Assembly (NCBI GenBank): GCA_028284235.1
Contig: JANQSC010000005.1
Location: forward strand, 1 to 41,311
Direction of reading: 5' to 3'
DNA: 41,311 nt
Source of the DNA: Opitutaceae bacterium
Lineage (GTDB): Bacteria > Verrucomicrobiota > Verrucomicrobiia > Opitutales > Opitutaceae
In this document: in pieces, positions 18,019-29,640 of the stretch
Position numbering within the stretch: the stretch's first letter is position 1
Layout of the letters: each line of letters opens with the position of its first letter
The notes under the pieces: generated by a model
Told to the model about the DNA's origin: nothing
The model's input: the letters and a program-made list of their open reading frames with translations, nothing else
The model's database searches: none
Made by a program: the position numbers and the translations under genes

Positions 18019-19275
18019 ATGCCGAGTTTCACCTACAACGCTAAAGACGCGCAAGGACAGTCCGTCAGTGGTTCGGTCGAAGCGGGGAGCCGTCGAGCCG
18101 CCTTGCAAAAGCTCTCGGCCCGCAAGCTCCGGCCGTTTTCGGTAAAGGTAAGCGGCGCTTCGGCCGGTGGGGTGAAAAAAGGGGAGAGCCTTTCGGCTCT
18201 TTTAGGATTCGCAGGAAGGAAACGGGAAGCAAAACCGCCCAATAGGAGCGTCGCCTTGCCGTTTCTATCGGGGATTCGGGAATTGCTCGTAAGCGGTATC
18301 CAATCTGCGGATGCATTGAGAATGATGAGCGCCCGTTTGACGGACCCGAGACAAAAACAGCTGGCGACGACTTTGTGGGACGAGTTGAAACAGGGGCGGT
18401 CTTTGTCGGAAAGCTTCCGCAAGCAGCCTAAGGTTTTTCGCGAAAGCGTGGTCAGCCTGGTGGAAGCGGGCGAGGCGACCGGCAGCTTGACCAATGTGTT
18501 GACGCGACTGGTGGAAAGCATGGAGGAGCAAAAGGAGATCCGCGGCAAACTGGTTGCGGCCCTTTCGTATCCGTGTTTTCTGACCACGGTCGCAATCGGG
18601 CTCGTCCTCTTGTTCTTGTTTGTTCTTCTGCCCCGCATCGAAGGGCTCCTCGCCTCGCTGGGCGGAAACCTGCCGGCCTCTACGAAAATTCTCATTGGCG
18701 TTTCCAACGGCATGCTGAGCTATGGATGGATCGCGGCGATCGGGATCGCCTTGGCGGTTGCGGCCACGGTTTCCTGGAGAAACACGTCGAAGGGGCGTCA
18801 CGCGTTCGATCGCATGTTGTTGAGGCTGCCGGGTTTTGGGCGGGTCATTCGGGACATGCAGGTACTGCAGTTTACCCAGACGCTCTCGCTTCTGCTCGAA
18901 AACGGGATCATCATGGTGCAGGCCCTGGCCATGGCGGAACGGTCGCTCGCCAATGTGGCGATGCGGGAGTCGTTCGCCGAGGCGCGGGTGAAAGTGACCG
19001 AGGGCGTGGCATTGTCCACGGCGTTCAAGTCGACGGGCTACTTCGACAACATGGCTCTGGATGTTTTTACCGTCGGCGAGAACACGGGAAACGTAGTTCC
19101 CGGATTGAGACAAATGTCGCAGCAGTACACAGAGATGATCGACAAGTTCGTGAAGACCTTTCTCGGGATCGTGTCGACGGGAGTTCTCCTAGGCGTATTC
19201 GCCCTCGTGGGCATGATCGCCTTCGGCATTATTTCCGCCGTGTTCCAGCTGAGCAGTTCGCTGTCCGCGGGCTGA
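18019..19275 (+). CDS. gspF: Type II secretion membrane platform protein GspF
   Basis: Polytopic inner-membrane protein at the base of the pseudopilus, 418 residues. It starts with the GspF/PilC-typical MPSFTYNAKDAQGQSVSG. Two GspF domains follow, with LFLSGIRELL-like and FREAL-like motifs recognisable as SGIRELLVSGIQSADALRMM and TQTLSLLLENGIIMVQALAM. There are three membrane segments (about 185-215, 235-258 and 385-412), and VGENTGNVV marks the second domain. It is last in the operon and separated from gspE by the inverted repeat, which could lower its expression. A run of eight G bases follows the stop codon. Confidence 0.94.
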   Translation: MPSFTYNAKDAQGQSVSGSVEAGSRRAALQKLSARKLRPFSVKVSGASAGGVKKGESLSALLGFAGRKREAKPPNRSVALPFLSGIRELLVSGIQSADALRMMSARLTDPRQKQLATTLWDELKQGRSLSESFRKQPKVFRESVVSLVEAGEATGSLTNVLTRLVESMEEQKEIRGKLVAALSYPCFLTTVAIGLVLLFLFVLLPRIEGLLASLGGNLPASTKILIGVSNGMLSYGWIAAIGIALAVAATVSWRNTSKGRHAFDRMLLRLPGFGRVIRDMQVLQFTQTLSLLLENGIIMVQALAMAERSLANVAMRESFAEARVKVTEGVALSTAFKSTGYFDNMALDVFTVGENTGNVVPGLRQMSQQYTEMIDKFVKTFLGIVSTGVLLGVFALVGMIAFGIISAVFQLSSSLSAG

Positions 19276-19399
19276 TGGGGGGGGTCCGGTTTCAATTGGC
19301 GCTGCTCAGTGAAGGCGAATGACGTTAGAATTGGCTTGTCGTTTACCGGTGGGCGCGGTGGCTTCGTTGCGTTGGTAAATCGTAAGGCCCGGAAGGCGA

Positions 19400-20653
19400 A
19401 TGTCCCCAAATTTTAGAATAGCGGTTAGATTCTTGCTCGCGAAGAAGCGTTCGATGCTGATGAGCCTTGCGGGCATCGTGTTCGGAGTGGGTTTCTTTAT
19501 TTCCACGCAGGCTCAATTGAGCGGCTACCAGAACTTGTTTATCGACACGATTCTGGGGACGGACGGAGCCATTCGTATCGAGGACCGTATTCAAGATGTG
19601 AATGTTTTTCTGGCCGCTCCGACTACGGACGGAGGGGACACGGGGTTCTTCACGACCGACAAGGAAAATCGTCGATTCGTAGAAGGCATCGAGCATCCTG
19701 AGACGGTCATCGAGTCGATCATGGAGCTCAGCAACGTCGAGGCGGCGTCTCCAGTTATCAAAGGCAACATTCAATTGCAGAGTCCGCTGCGTGAAGACAA
19801 CGGGCAGGTCTACGGCATTTTCGTCGACCCGCACATCGCGGTGTCCGCGTTGGAGGACCAGATCAGATCCGGCTCCATCGCGGCGTTCCGAGCCGCCCCG
19901 ATGGGCATTATCATGGGGCATAAAATGGCGACTCGCCTGGATGTTGCGGTGGGCGACTCGGTCGTGGTTCGCGCCGTTGACCAGCAACGTCGCTTTTCGA
20001 TCGCGGCGATTTTCGAGACGGGCGTCTCCGAGATCGACAAGTCCCGTGTGTTCATGCACATGAGCGCGACGCGTTCGCTTTTGAAGAAGCCGCACGGGGT
20101 CAGTTTTGTGCAAGTAAGCGTTTACGACCGCGATCGCGCGATCGCGGATGCGTTGGTGATCGAGAATGTGGCCGAGCACTTCGCCGCGGCGTGGCAGGAG
20201 CGGGAGAAGTCTTGGATGCAACTTTTCAAAACGCTGAAGATTTCGGCGGCGATCACCGTATCGACGATTATTATCGTGTCGGGCCTGGGCATGTTCAGCA
20301 CGCTTTTCATGATCGTCATGGATAAGACGCGCGAGATCGCCATTCTGAGATCGATGGGGTACACGCGTAACGATATTTCGAATATATTTCTGTGGCAGGG
20401 TTTCATCGTCCTGGTCTGCGGAACGATTCTCGGTTGCGGGATGGGCGCCTTGATCACTTTCGGCATCGAGAGCTTGCCGATGCCGTTGTCCGGGATTTTC
20501 GCGACGGAGCATTTTGTGGTGACTTGGTCGCACTGGCACTACGTGCAGGCGGTGTTCGCGGCGGTGGTGATTGTCATGGTCGCCAGTGTCGCCCCCGCTC
20601 GGCGAGCCAGCAAACTCGTGCCGGGCGACGTGATACGGGGGACGGCCTCGTGA
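19400..20653 (+). CDS. lolC: ABC transporter permease, LolC/LolE (FtsX) family
   Basis: Inner-membrane permease of 417 residues, probably part of the complex that extracts outer-membrane lipoproteins from the inner membrane. There is a first transmembrane helix near residues 17-37 (MLMSLAGIVFGVGFFIS), a large periplasmic domain, and three C-terminal helices (about 275-305, 325-350 and 375-400) with the FtsX-type coupling motif MDKTREIAILRSMGYTRNDI. It overlaps the ATPase gene at GTGA. Only one permease gene is present, so a homodimer (LolF-like) is possible, and a MacB-like exporter cannot be excluded. The 124-base gap before it holds no clear terminator for the gsp operon. Confidence 0.82.
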   Translation: MSPNFRIAVRFLLAKKRSMLMSLAGIVFGVGFFISTQAQLSGYQNLFIDTILGTDGAIRIEDRIQDVNVFLAAPTTDGGDTGFFTTDKENRRFVEGIEHPETVIESIMELSNVEAASPVIKGNIQLQSPLREDNGQVYGIFVDPHIAVSALEDQIRSGSIAAFRAAPMGIIMGHKMATRLDVAVGDSVVVRAVDQQRRFSIAAIFETGVSEIDKSRVFMHMSATRSLLKKPHGVSFVQVSVYDRDRAIADALVIENVAEHFAAAWQEREKSWMQLFKTLKISAAITVSTIIIVSGLGMFSTLFMIVMDKTREIAILRSMGYTRNDISNIFLWQGFIVLVCGTILGCGMGALITFGIESLPMPLSGIFATEHFVVTWSHWHYVQAVFAAVVIVMVASVAPARRASKLVPGDVIRGTAS

Positions 20654-21354
20654 GCGCGACGGAGCAGTCGGACGAGCGCGAGATCGCGCTGGAGTGTCGC
20701 GATCTGCACAAGCACTTGGGCGAGGGCGCCATGCGTGTTCACGTGCTGCGCGGCGTAAACCTCAAACTCTATCGAGGCGAGGTTTCCGCCATCGTCGGCC
20801 CGTCGGGTTGCGGGAAGAGCACGCTTCTCTATCTGCTCGGATTGCTGGATCGCCAGGATTCGGGCTCGATTATCGTCGGCGGGACGGAAGCGCCCCCGGG
20901 CGAGGATGGATCGCTCACGCGATTGCGTGGCGAGAACATCGGATTTGTGTTTCAATTCCACTTCCTGTTGCCCGAGTTCAGCGCGGCGGAGAACGTGATA
21001 CTTCCGATGCGGAAACTGGGTCGGCTGAGCGAATCGGAAATGCAAGAACGGGCCAAGGCTCTGCTGGAAGAGGTCGGGCTGGGCGGTAAGACGCATCGCC
21101 TCCCGTCTCAGCTTTCTGGAGGCGAGCAGCAACGCGTGGCGATCGCTCGATCGCTGGCCAATATGCCCGGGGTTTTGCTCGCGGACGAGCCCACTGGCAA
21201 CTTGGACGTCAAAAACTCGCTAATGGTTTTCGAGTCGCTAACGCGGCTTGCAAAAGAGAAGGGGCAGGCTGTTCTTATCGTTACCCACAATCCGGATCTG
21301 GCAGAGAAGTGCGACCGGATACTCCGCATGCAGGACGGTCAGTTCATCGACTGA
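20650..21354 (+). CDS. lolD: ABC transporter ATP-binding protein LolD
   Basis: ATPase partner of the upstream permease, 234 residues from the GTG at 20650, which overlaps the permease stop. The longer open frame upstream lies inside the permease gene and is not coding. Walker A is GPSGCGKST, the Q-loop region is GFVFQFHFLLPEFSAAENV, which is characteristic of LolD, the signature is LSGGEQQR, Walker B is VLLADEPTGNLD and the H-loop is VTHNPDLA. Together with the permease it should drive lipoprotein release to LolA; no lolA or lolB is in the window. Confidence 0.9.
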   Translation: MSATEQSDEREIALECRDLHKHLGEGAMRVHVLRGVNLKLYRGEVSAIVGPSGCGKSTLLYLLGLLDRQDSGSIIVGGTEAPPGEDGSLTRLRGENIGFVFQFHFLLPEFSAAENVILPMRKLGRLSESEMQERAKALLEEVGLGGKTHRLPSQLSGGEQQRVAIARSLANMPGVLLADEPTGNLDVKNSLMVFESLTRLAKEKGQAVLIVTHNPDLAEKCDRILRMQDGQFID

Positions 21355-21770
21355 GTCGAGCTTCCTTTCGGACGAGTCGGTCCGCGTTTTCAACGCGTCG
21401 CTATTAGTTTTCCAAAACTGATTCGAGCGCCATTCTAATAACCGATGCGTGTGGACGGAAAAGCGTCCAAATTTTATTTGCTATTTAGGTACGCTTTCCT
21501 TCACTCGCGAAGGTCGAAGCCGACCACCCTTCCTCCAGTGAGTTCCAAAAATTCCCGAAAATCTTTCCTTATTGTTGCGCTGGCTGCCGTGTCCGCGCTG
21601 ATCGCCTGGCCCAGATCGCGGGTTCGGCGGCGAACCCAAGTTTCGAATCCGTCGAAAGTCGCGTCGAGCGTCGGACTGCGGCCGGATCCGAATGCCGTTT
21701 CGAGGAGAGACTCAGGCTTAGCATAGGTCGCCTCTGTTATTAGGAGAGCGACGACAACGAAAACCGCGTC
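21355..21770. other. Leader region of the alternative complex III operon
   Basis: This 416-base gap should contain the act operon promoter, since lolD and actA are unlikely to share one transcript across it. Small hairpins CGGAC/GTCCG and GCGTT/AACGC (about 21370-21395) follow lolD but lack a T tract. An open frame at 21445-21726 (93 codons, Ser/Arg-rich with one hydrophobic stretch SFLIVALAAVSALIAW) is possible but has no recognisable family or good ribosome-binding site; I give it about 0.2. No confident promoter was found. Confidence 0.45.
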
Positions 21771-22427
21771 ATGTCAGAAGTGTTCCCAAAGTGGTCTAAC
21801 GCGTTGCCGCTAAAAATAATCGTTTTTATTTTTATCCTAGCGGCGGCGATCGTATCCGGAGTCACCTACTATGCGACTCCAAGCTACACGCGAGTGGGCT
21901 ATCAACCCGAGCAGCCGGTTCCCTACGACCACAGTTTTCATGTGGGCGAACTGGGATTGGATTGTCGCTACTGCCACAGCGACGTCGAGAAGTCGGGGCA
22001 CGCGAATATTCCGGCAGCGAGCACGTGTATGTCGTGCCACAGCATGATCAAGACCGACAGCGAGGCGCTCGAGCCCATCCGCGCCAGCTACGCGTCGGGC
22101 GACCCGGTGAAGTGGGTGCGGGTGCATGAGACTCCTGACTACGTCTACTTCAATCACGCCGTCCACGTGAACCGCGGCGTTTCCTGCGTCGAGTGCCACG
22201 GGAAGGTGAACGAGATGGAAGTCGTCTCCCACGATCAGTCGCTCAGCATGGGCTGGTGTTTGGAATGCCACCGCAATCCGGAGGAACATATTCGTCCTGT
22301 CGACCTGGTGACCGACCTCGATTGGGTCCACCCGGGCGGCGAGAAAGGCCAGATCGAAGACGGACTTAAGTTTGTCGAAGAGTGGAAAATCAATCCGCCG
22401 CAAAGTTGCTCAGGCTGCCACCGATGA
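21771..22427 (+). CDS. actA: Alternative complex III pentahaem cytochrome c ActA
   Basis: Membrane-anchored multihaem cytochrome c of the quinol-oxidising alternative complex III, 218 residues. One transmembrane anchor (about 15-34) is followed by a periplasmic domain with exactly five CxxCH haem sites (C65-H69, C86-H90, C139-H143, C163-H167, C213-H217), as expected for ActA. Further histidines (HSFH, FNHAVH, SHDQS) can serve as distal ligands. It is first in the act operon, and its stop overlaps the actB start (ATGA). It carries electrons from ActB to the monohaem cytochrome or next acceptor. Confidence 0.95.
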   Translation: MSEVFPKWSNALPLKIIVFIFILAAAIVSGVTYYATPSYTRVGYQPEQPVPYDHSFHVGELGLDCRYCHSDVEKSGHANIPAASTCMSCHSMIKTDSEALEPIRASYASGDPVKWVRVHETPDYVYFNHAVHVNRGVSCVECHGKVNEMEVVSHDQSLSMGWCLECHRNPEEHIRPVDLVTDLDWVHPGGEKGQIEDGLKFVEEWKINPPQSCSGCHR

Positions 22428-25400
22428 AACCGATAAACTCAACACCCTCCACTCAGTCGGCGCAAAGCGGGCCGCGTTACTGGCGCAGCCTCGACGAACT
22501 GTCACAGTCGCCTGAATTCCTAGAGCAAGTCCAACGCGAATTCGGACCGGAAGCTTCCGAGATGAACGAAGTGGACCGTCGCCACTTCTTCAAGATTATG
22601 GCGGCCTCGTTCGCTCTAGGAGGAATCGGCTTCACCGGCTGCCGTCGCCCCGAGTCGAAGATCATGCCGCACTCGAAGGCGCCGGAGTACCAAGTCCCCG
22701 GCCAGCCACTTTATTACGCGACCCAGTTTTCGCTGCGCGGCGAGAGCATTCCGCTCCTCGTCGAGACGCACGCCGGACGACCAACCAAGGTCGAAGGCAA
22801 TAGCGACTTCGCCCTCTACAACGGCGGCACGGGCCTGAAGGCCCAAGGATCGATCCTCGAGTTGTACGATCCCGACCGCTCGACACGCTACACACGCGAC
22901 GGGGCGAATCTCTCCAAAGAAGAAGCCTTGGATGTTCTGGACGGTCTCAAGGGCGACTTCGGCGGCTCGAAAGGGAAGGGCGTTGCCGTGCTGACCGAAA
23001 AGTCGTCGTCCCCCACGCGACTGCGTTTAAAGAAGGAGTTCTTGAAGCAGTTTCCCAACGCGCGTTGGGCGGAGTATGAGCCGGTAAAAACCGGTAACGG
23101 TAAAGCGGCGGCTGAAATTGTAGCTGGCGAGGATTTGGAGCCGAAGTACGACCTTTCCGGAGCGGAGCGCATTTTGAGCGTCGGCGGCGACTTTCTCGGT
23201 GACAACCCGGGAGGGCTCAGCTTGACCAAGCAGTTTTCCGACGGGCGACGCGTTCGTTCGTCTCACGACACCATGAACCGGCTCTACGTAGCCGAGAGCG
23301 GCTTCAGCCTGACCGGCGCCATGGCAGACCACCGCAAGCGCATCGCCACCAGCCGCATGACTGCGCTCTTGGCGGCAGCGGCGCTGGAAATCGAGCTCGG
23401 CGTGGAAGGGGAAGCCCTTCAGCCGATCTTCGACAAGCTTGCTTCCGGCCTCGACGCGGACACGAAAGCGTGGATCGCGGCTGCGATGGCGGACATCGCC
23501 AACTTTAAAGGCAAGAGCCTGGTTTACGCCGGTCCGCAGTTGGGCAAAGAGGCGCAGGGAATCGCTTTGCTGATCAACGAAAAGCTCAGCAACCTTGGCA
23601 AAACCGTTTCTCTGGTCGAGGTAGATGCGGACGCGTCGAACTCGCTGGACGAACTCGCCGACGCGATCGACGCGGGCGAGATTCAAACCTTGATCGTTTC
23701 CGGCGGAAATCCGGTTTACAACGCGCCGGCGAATATCGATTTTGGCGCCAAGATCGAAAAAGTGGATACGGTCCTGCGCCTGGGCTACTACGACGACGAA
23801 ACGTCCGAAAAGTCCACCTACCATTTCGTGCAGGCCCACTACTTGGAGTCTTGGGGCGACGGTCGGGCTTACAACGGCTCGGTTCTCGCCCAGCAGCCGA
23901 TGATCCTGCCCCTGTTCGACGGCATTTCGGAGATCGAAATGCTTGGTCGTCTTCTGGGAGCGGAAAATGCGGACGGTCACAGTCTCGTCTACGAGACTTA
24001 CCAGAAGATCGGCGAAAAAGGGAAACGGGCCTTCGACAAGTTTCTTCACAACGGCTTTGCCAGCGATACCGAATACAAGTCGAGTCGCTCGCTCATCTCC
24101 GGTATGAAACTCGCTGAGGCGCTGGAAGGAACAACCCTTCCGGCGGCTCCCACGGGAAAAGACAATTTGGAAGTCCTATTCACGGCCGACCCGTGCATCG
24201 ACGATGGCCGCTTCAACAACAACGGCTGGCTGCAAGAGTGTCCGGACCCGATGACCAAGATGACTTGGGACAACGCCATCTACGTCAGCCCGGCGCTGGC
24301 CAAGGATCTCGATATCATCGCTCCTGATTCCGTCCTACAGATCACGCGCAAGAATCCGAACCGCGTCAGGGACGGCCGATCCTACTCGCCCGTTGCCAAG
24401 ATAAACGTCGGAGGGCGCGAAGTGACCGGAGGCGTTCAAATCCTCCCGGGGCTTGACAGTTACTCGATCATTCTCCCGCTCGGATATGGGCGTTCCCGCA
24501 CGGGACGCGTAGGTGAGAATTCTGGATACAACGCGTACTCTGTTCGTTCTTCGGATGGAGCGGTGTTCTCTTCCGGCGCTACGCTGGAACTGACTGGCGA
24601 CGTTATCCAACTTGCGAATACGCAAGAGCACTGGTCGATGGAAGGACGCGCGATTATTCGCGAGTCCAATTTCGACGACTATGCGGCGGATCCGAAATGG
24701 GTCGACAAGATGGGAATGGAGAGCCATTCGCCGCCGGTTCTCGGAGAAGACAAAGGCATGTCGGTGCAAGAGCGTTCGATGTCGACTCCGCGCGGCGGCT
24801 CCGCGTACGAGCACCCCAACTACACGGGCGAGCACCAGTGGGGAATGTCGATCGACTTGAATATTTGCTCCGGCTGCAACGCGTGCGTGGTCGCCTGTCA
24901 GAGCGAAAACAACATTCCGATCGTCGGGCGCGACCAAGTGCGTCGCGGACGCGAAATGCACTGGATTCGCTTGGACCGCTACTATTCGTCCAACGACGTC
25001 AAGCGCGACGCGAACGGCGACCCGATCCTGAACGAGTACGGTGAAACGGAGCTCGATTTGGCCGCCGTTCCAGAAGACCCGCAAGTTTCCATTCAGCCGA
25101 TCGCGTGTATGCACTGCGAGACCGCTCCGTGTGAGACGGTTTGCCCGGTCAACGCCACGGTCCACGACGAGGATGGCCTCAACACGATGGCCTACAACCG
25201 CTGTATCGGCACGCGCTACTGCGCCAACAACTGCCCATACAAAGTGCGCCGTTTCAACTTCCTCGACTACCAGCAGCGTCCTTTGGACCGCCTCTACGAA
25301 GGTCCGCTCGCCCCCAAGGGCATGCCGGAGCTCACGCAAATGGCCCAGAACCCCGACGTGTCGATTCGGATGCGCGGCGTGATGGAAAAGTGCACCTACT

Positions 25401-25809
25401 GCGTGCAGCGTATCCAGCAGGCCAAGATTGCTCAGAAGGTGAAGGCTCAAGACAGCAACGACACTCGCATCCCCGACGGGACGATCAAGGTGGCTTGCCA
25501 GCAGGTTTGCTCGTCGGACGCGATCGTATTTGGCGACGTCAGCGACCCGGAAAGCGAAGTCTCCAAGCTGCAGGCGAACGAGCGCAACTATTCCGTTCTC
25601 GGCTACACCAACACGCGGCCGCGCACTACTTACCTGGCGAAACTCCGCAATCCGAATCCGGAAATGCCCGACTACCATGACATGCCATTCTCGAAAGGGG
25701 AGTACAAGGCGGGGAAGCCGCATCAAAAAAGCGGCTACGATTCACACGATGACCATGGTCACGATGCAGCTCACTCTGATGCCCATTCTGAAAAAGGAGG
25801 ATCGCACTA

Positions 25810-25810
<1 letters not shown>
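22424..25810 (+). CDS. actB: Alternative complex III iron-sulfur/molybdopterin-like subunit ActB
   Basis: Fused subunit of 1128 residues. I start at 22424, overlapping actA by ATGA; the longer frame from 22382 lies inside act[21 protein letters not shown] is typical of ActB. A twin-arginine signal ([11 protein letters not shown]52-R53) leads into a lipobox-like GFTGC (C73). The first about 780 residues resemble a molybdopterin oxidoreductase, but ActB is known to lack the cofactor. The C-terminal part is a ferredoxin-type domain with four cysteine groups ([46 protein letters not shown]), consistent with three 4Fe-4S and one 3Fe-4S clusters. The last 29 residues hold seven histidines. Confidence 0.95.
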
Positions 25811-27222
<1,412 letters not shown>

Positions 27223-27245
27223 CCTGAACGCGACACTTTCCGACA

Positions 27246-27800
27246 ATGGCTAAACAACACGGACTTATCGCTAAATTCGAAACCCCTGCCGACATCATGC
27301 ACGCGGCGGAGAAGGTGAGAGATGCAGGCTTTAAAAAATGGGACGTCATTTCGCCGTTCCCGATCCACGGAATGGACCCGGCAATGGGGATCAAACGCTC
27401 GCTCGTCGGTCGATTCACTATTTGCGGCGGCGCGCTGGGTCTCACCACCGGAATGCTGATGATCTGGTTCACCGGTGGTTCCGACCTGAGCGTGCCCTTG
27501 ATGGATGGATACAAGCTGATCGTAGGCGGCAAGCCGTTCTTCAGCCCGCAGTTCGCGTTCCCGGTGTCCTACGAACTCACGATTCTCTTTTCGGCCTTCG
27601 CGTCGATCGGCGGCATGTTCATTCTGAACAAGCTCCCCACGCATTATCATCCAGTTCTCAAGTACAAGGACGTGGCGGCCAGCTCGGACGACAAGTTCTT
27701 CCTGTACATCGAAAACGAAGACCCCCAGTTCGACGACGAGAAGACGCGCGTGTTTCTCAACGAGCTGCAACCCGTCGAAATAGGAGAGTTGGAGGAATAG
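27246..27800 (+). CDS. actD: Alternative complex III subunit ActD
   Basis: 184 residues, DUF3341-type. The cytoplasmic N-terminus (IAKFETPADIMHAAEKVRDAGFKKWDVISPFPIHGMD) is the family signature. Two transmembrane helices follow (about 60-82 and 105-130), then FILNKLPTHYHPVLKY and a cytoplasmic C-terminal domain. It has no cofactor motif. In known complexes ActD is a structural membrane subunit packed against ActC and ActF. It lies 23 bases after actC and 4 before actE. Confidence 0.93.
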   Translation: MAKQHGLIAKFETPADIMHAAEKVRDAGFKKWDVISPFPIHGMDPAMGIKRSLVGRFTICGGALGLTTGMLMIWFTGGSDLSVPLMDGYKLIVGGKPFFSPQFAFPVSYELTILFSAFASIGGMFILNKLPTHYHPVLKYKDVAASSDDKFFLYIENEDPQFDDEKTRVFLNELQPVEIGELEE

Positions 27801-27804
27801 TTCG

Positions 27805-28413
27805 ATGCGTTACGTATATCTAATCTTTATTGTCGGCGTTGTCGGGACTCTCGCGATTCTCGGGCCGCGCGGCTCCAAAACGACTCGGCCGCCGCTGGAA
27901 GTGTTCCCGGACATGGATCGCATGCCGAAGTACCACCCCCAGGCGGAAAGCGCCTTTTTCGCGGACGGGCGCACCGACCGGCTCCCCGTGGACGGCACGG
28001 TCGCTCGCGGCACGTATTACGAGGATGAATACCTCGCCACTGGCAAAAACGGCGAAGCGTTCGGGAAAGGCTTTCCGATCGACGTCACCAATGACGCGAT
28101 GGCCCGCGGCGAAGACCGCTACAATATCTACTGCGCGATTTGCCACGGAGCGGCGGGCGACGGCGACAGCATGACCAAGAAGTACGGCATGCTCACCGTG
28201 GCGAGTTTGACCGACCAGCGGCTGGTGGACTACACCGACGGCCAGCTTTACGATGTCGTTAAGAACGGCAAAGGCTTGATGCTTGGATACGCGGATCGGC
28301 TCTCCGTCGAGGACCGCTGGAACGTAGTGCTTTACCTTCGCGCCTTGCAGCGCGCCGCCAATGGAACTGTGGAAGATCTAACGCCCGCTAAACGAGAGGA
28401 GCTCGGACTATGA
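27805..28413 (+). CDS. actE: Alternative complex III monohaem cytochrome c ActE
   Basis: 202 residues. An N-terminal hydrophobic segment (about 3-20) lacks a lipobox cysteine, so it is probably a membrane anchor rather than a lipoprotein signal. One haem c site is CAICHGAAGDG (C110-H114), and M159 (KGLMLGYADRLS) is the likely axial ligand. GGAGGAAT upstream gives a good ribosome-binding site. Its stop overlaps the actF start (ATGA). ActE receives electrons from ActA and passes them to a soluble or oxidase-bound acceptor. Confidence 0.93.
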   Translation: MRYVYLIFIVGVVGTLAILGPRGSKTTRPPLEVFPDMDRMPKYHPQAESAFFADGRTDRLPVDGTVARGTYYEDEYLATGKNGEAFGKGFPIDVTNDAMARGEDRYNIYCAICHGAAGDGDSMTKKYGMLTVASLTDQRLVDYTDGQLYDVVKNGKGLMLGYADRLSVEDRWNVVLYLRALQRAANGTVEDLTPAKREELGL

Positions 28414-29630
28414 GCGCTGACTACACGCCCAATCCTACCAAGTGGCTATTGATGGGGATCGCGGGAATCGCGATTTCGTTCATCGGCTTTTTCGTCGCCC
28501 CGCAAATCGCGGCCTGGTCTTACTTGATCGGTCTGATCTTTGCCACGTCCATCGCCATTGGGATGCTCTTCCTGGTGATGATCCACCATATTTTCGACGC
28601 CCAGTGGTCGGTGATCGTGCGTCGTCAAGCGGAGCACTACATTTCGGCCCTGCCATACATGGGCATTCTGTTCATTCCCTTGTTCGGTCTCACTTACCTG
28701 AAGGACCAAGGCCTGATCTGGCTGTGGATGAACGACGCCGCTTCGCTGCATGGGCACGGAACCGTCGGTTCGGACGTGCTCTACCAAAAGAAAACCTGGT
28801 GGCTCTCGGAGCCGTTTTTCTGGGGTCGCGTGGTGTTCTGTTTCGCGATCTGGAGCTACTTCGCCTGGGCCTTCCGCCGAAACTCGTTTTCGCAAGACGA
28901 GGACGGGGCGGCCAAGCACACGTTTTCGAGCCGCAAACACGCTGCGGGCGGGCTTATCCTGGTCGCTCTCACCTGGACCGCCGCCGGTTTCGACTGGATC
29001 ATGGGTCTGGAGTACCACTGGTTCTCGACGATGTTCGGCGTCTGGATTTTCGCCAGCGCTATGCGGGCGGCCCTGGCGGTGATGCTGCTTACCTGCGCGT
29101 TCCTCGTCGCCAAGGGGCCGCTTAAGGGAATTTTCAATACAAAGCACTTGCACGACGTGGCTACCTTGGCGTTCGCCTTCACGGTGTTCTGGGCCTACAT
29201 CACCTTCTCGCAGTATTTCTTGATCTGGAATGCAAATATCCCGGAAGAGACCTTCTGGTTCAACGATCGCGAGGAGGGCATCTGGTGGCCGATCTCGATG
29301 ATCCTCATTTTCGGTTACTTCCTGTTTCCTTTCCTCTACATGCTGCAGTTCCCGCTGAAGACGAACTACACGTCCATGACCTTCATGGCGATCTGGTTGT
29401 TGTCCATGAATGTTCTCGACGTCTTCTTCAACGTGCTACCGTCGCTGAAAGACCATGATGGTCATGTTTTCCAGATGTTCTCCAGTCCTTTGAACGTGCT
29501 CTGGTACATTGGCGGGATCTCCGGAGCGTTGGGAATACTGCTCTGGTCGTACTGGTCCAGCTACCAGAAAACGAAGATCATTCCGATCCGCGATCCGCGT
29601 ATCCAGGAATGCCTGAACCACAATCATTAA
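28410..29630 (+). CDS. actF: Alternative complex III membrane subunit ActF
   Basis: Second large membrane subunit, a divergent NrfD-like protein with about ten transmembrane helices, 406 residues. Helpful landmarks are FLVMIHHIFDAQWSVIVRRQAEH, YFAWAFRRNSFSQDEDG, WTAAGFDWIMGLEYHWFSTMFGVW and FSQYFLIWNANIPEETFWF, all typical of the family. AGGAG precedes the start. In solved complexes ActF mirrors ActC; whether it moves protons is debated. It is followed after 10 bases by a small membrane protein gene. Confidence 0.94.
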   Translation: MSADYTPNPTKWLLMGIAGIAISFIGFFVAPQIAAWSYLIGLIFATSIAIGMLFLVMIHHIFDAQWSVIVRRQAEHYISALPYMGILFIPLFGLTYLKDQGLIWLWMNDAASLHGHGTVGSDVLYQKKTWWLSEPFFWGRVVFCFAIWSYFAWAFRRNSFSQDEDGAAKHTFSSRKHAAGGLILVALTWTAAGFDWIMGLEYHWFSTMFGVWIFASAMRAALAVMLLTCAFLVAKGPLKGIFNTKHLHDVATLAFAFTVFWAYITFSQYFLIWNANIPEETFWFNDREEGIWWPISMILIFGYFLFPFLYMLQFPLKTNYTSMTFMAIWLLSMNVLDVFFNVLPSLKDHDGHVFQMFSSPLNVLWYIGGISGALGILLWSYWSSYQKTKIIPIRDPRIQECLNHNH

Positions 29631-29640
29631 GAGACGAACG

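Noticed and set aside
19343-20539. Long open frame (398 codons) antisense to the LolC-like permease
   Set aside because: The permease is well supported with its coupling motif and ATPase partner; the antisense product is Arg/His-rich low-information sequence.
24335-25726. Long open frame (463 codons) antisense to actB
   Set aside because: It mirrors the actB codon pattern, is rich in Arg/His/Val as antisense frames of GC-rich genes are, and shows no domain.
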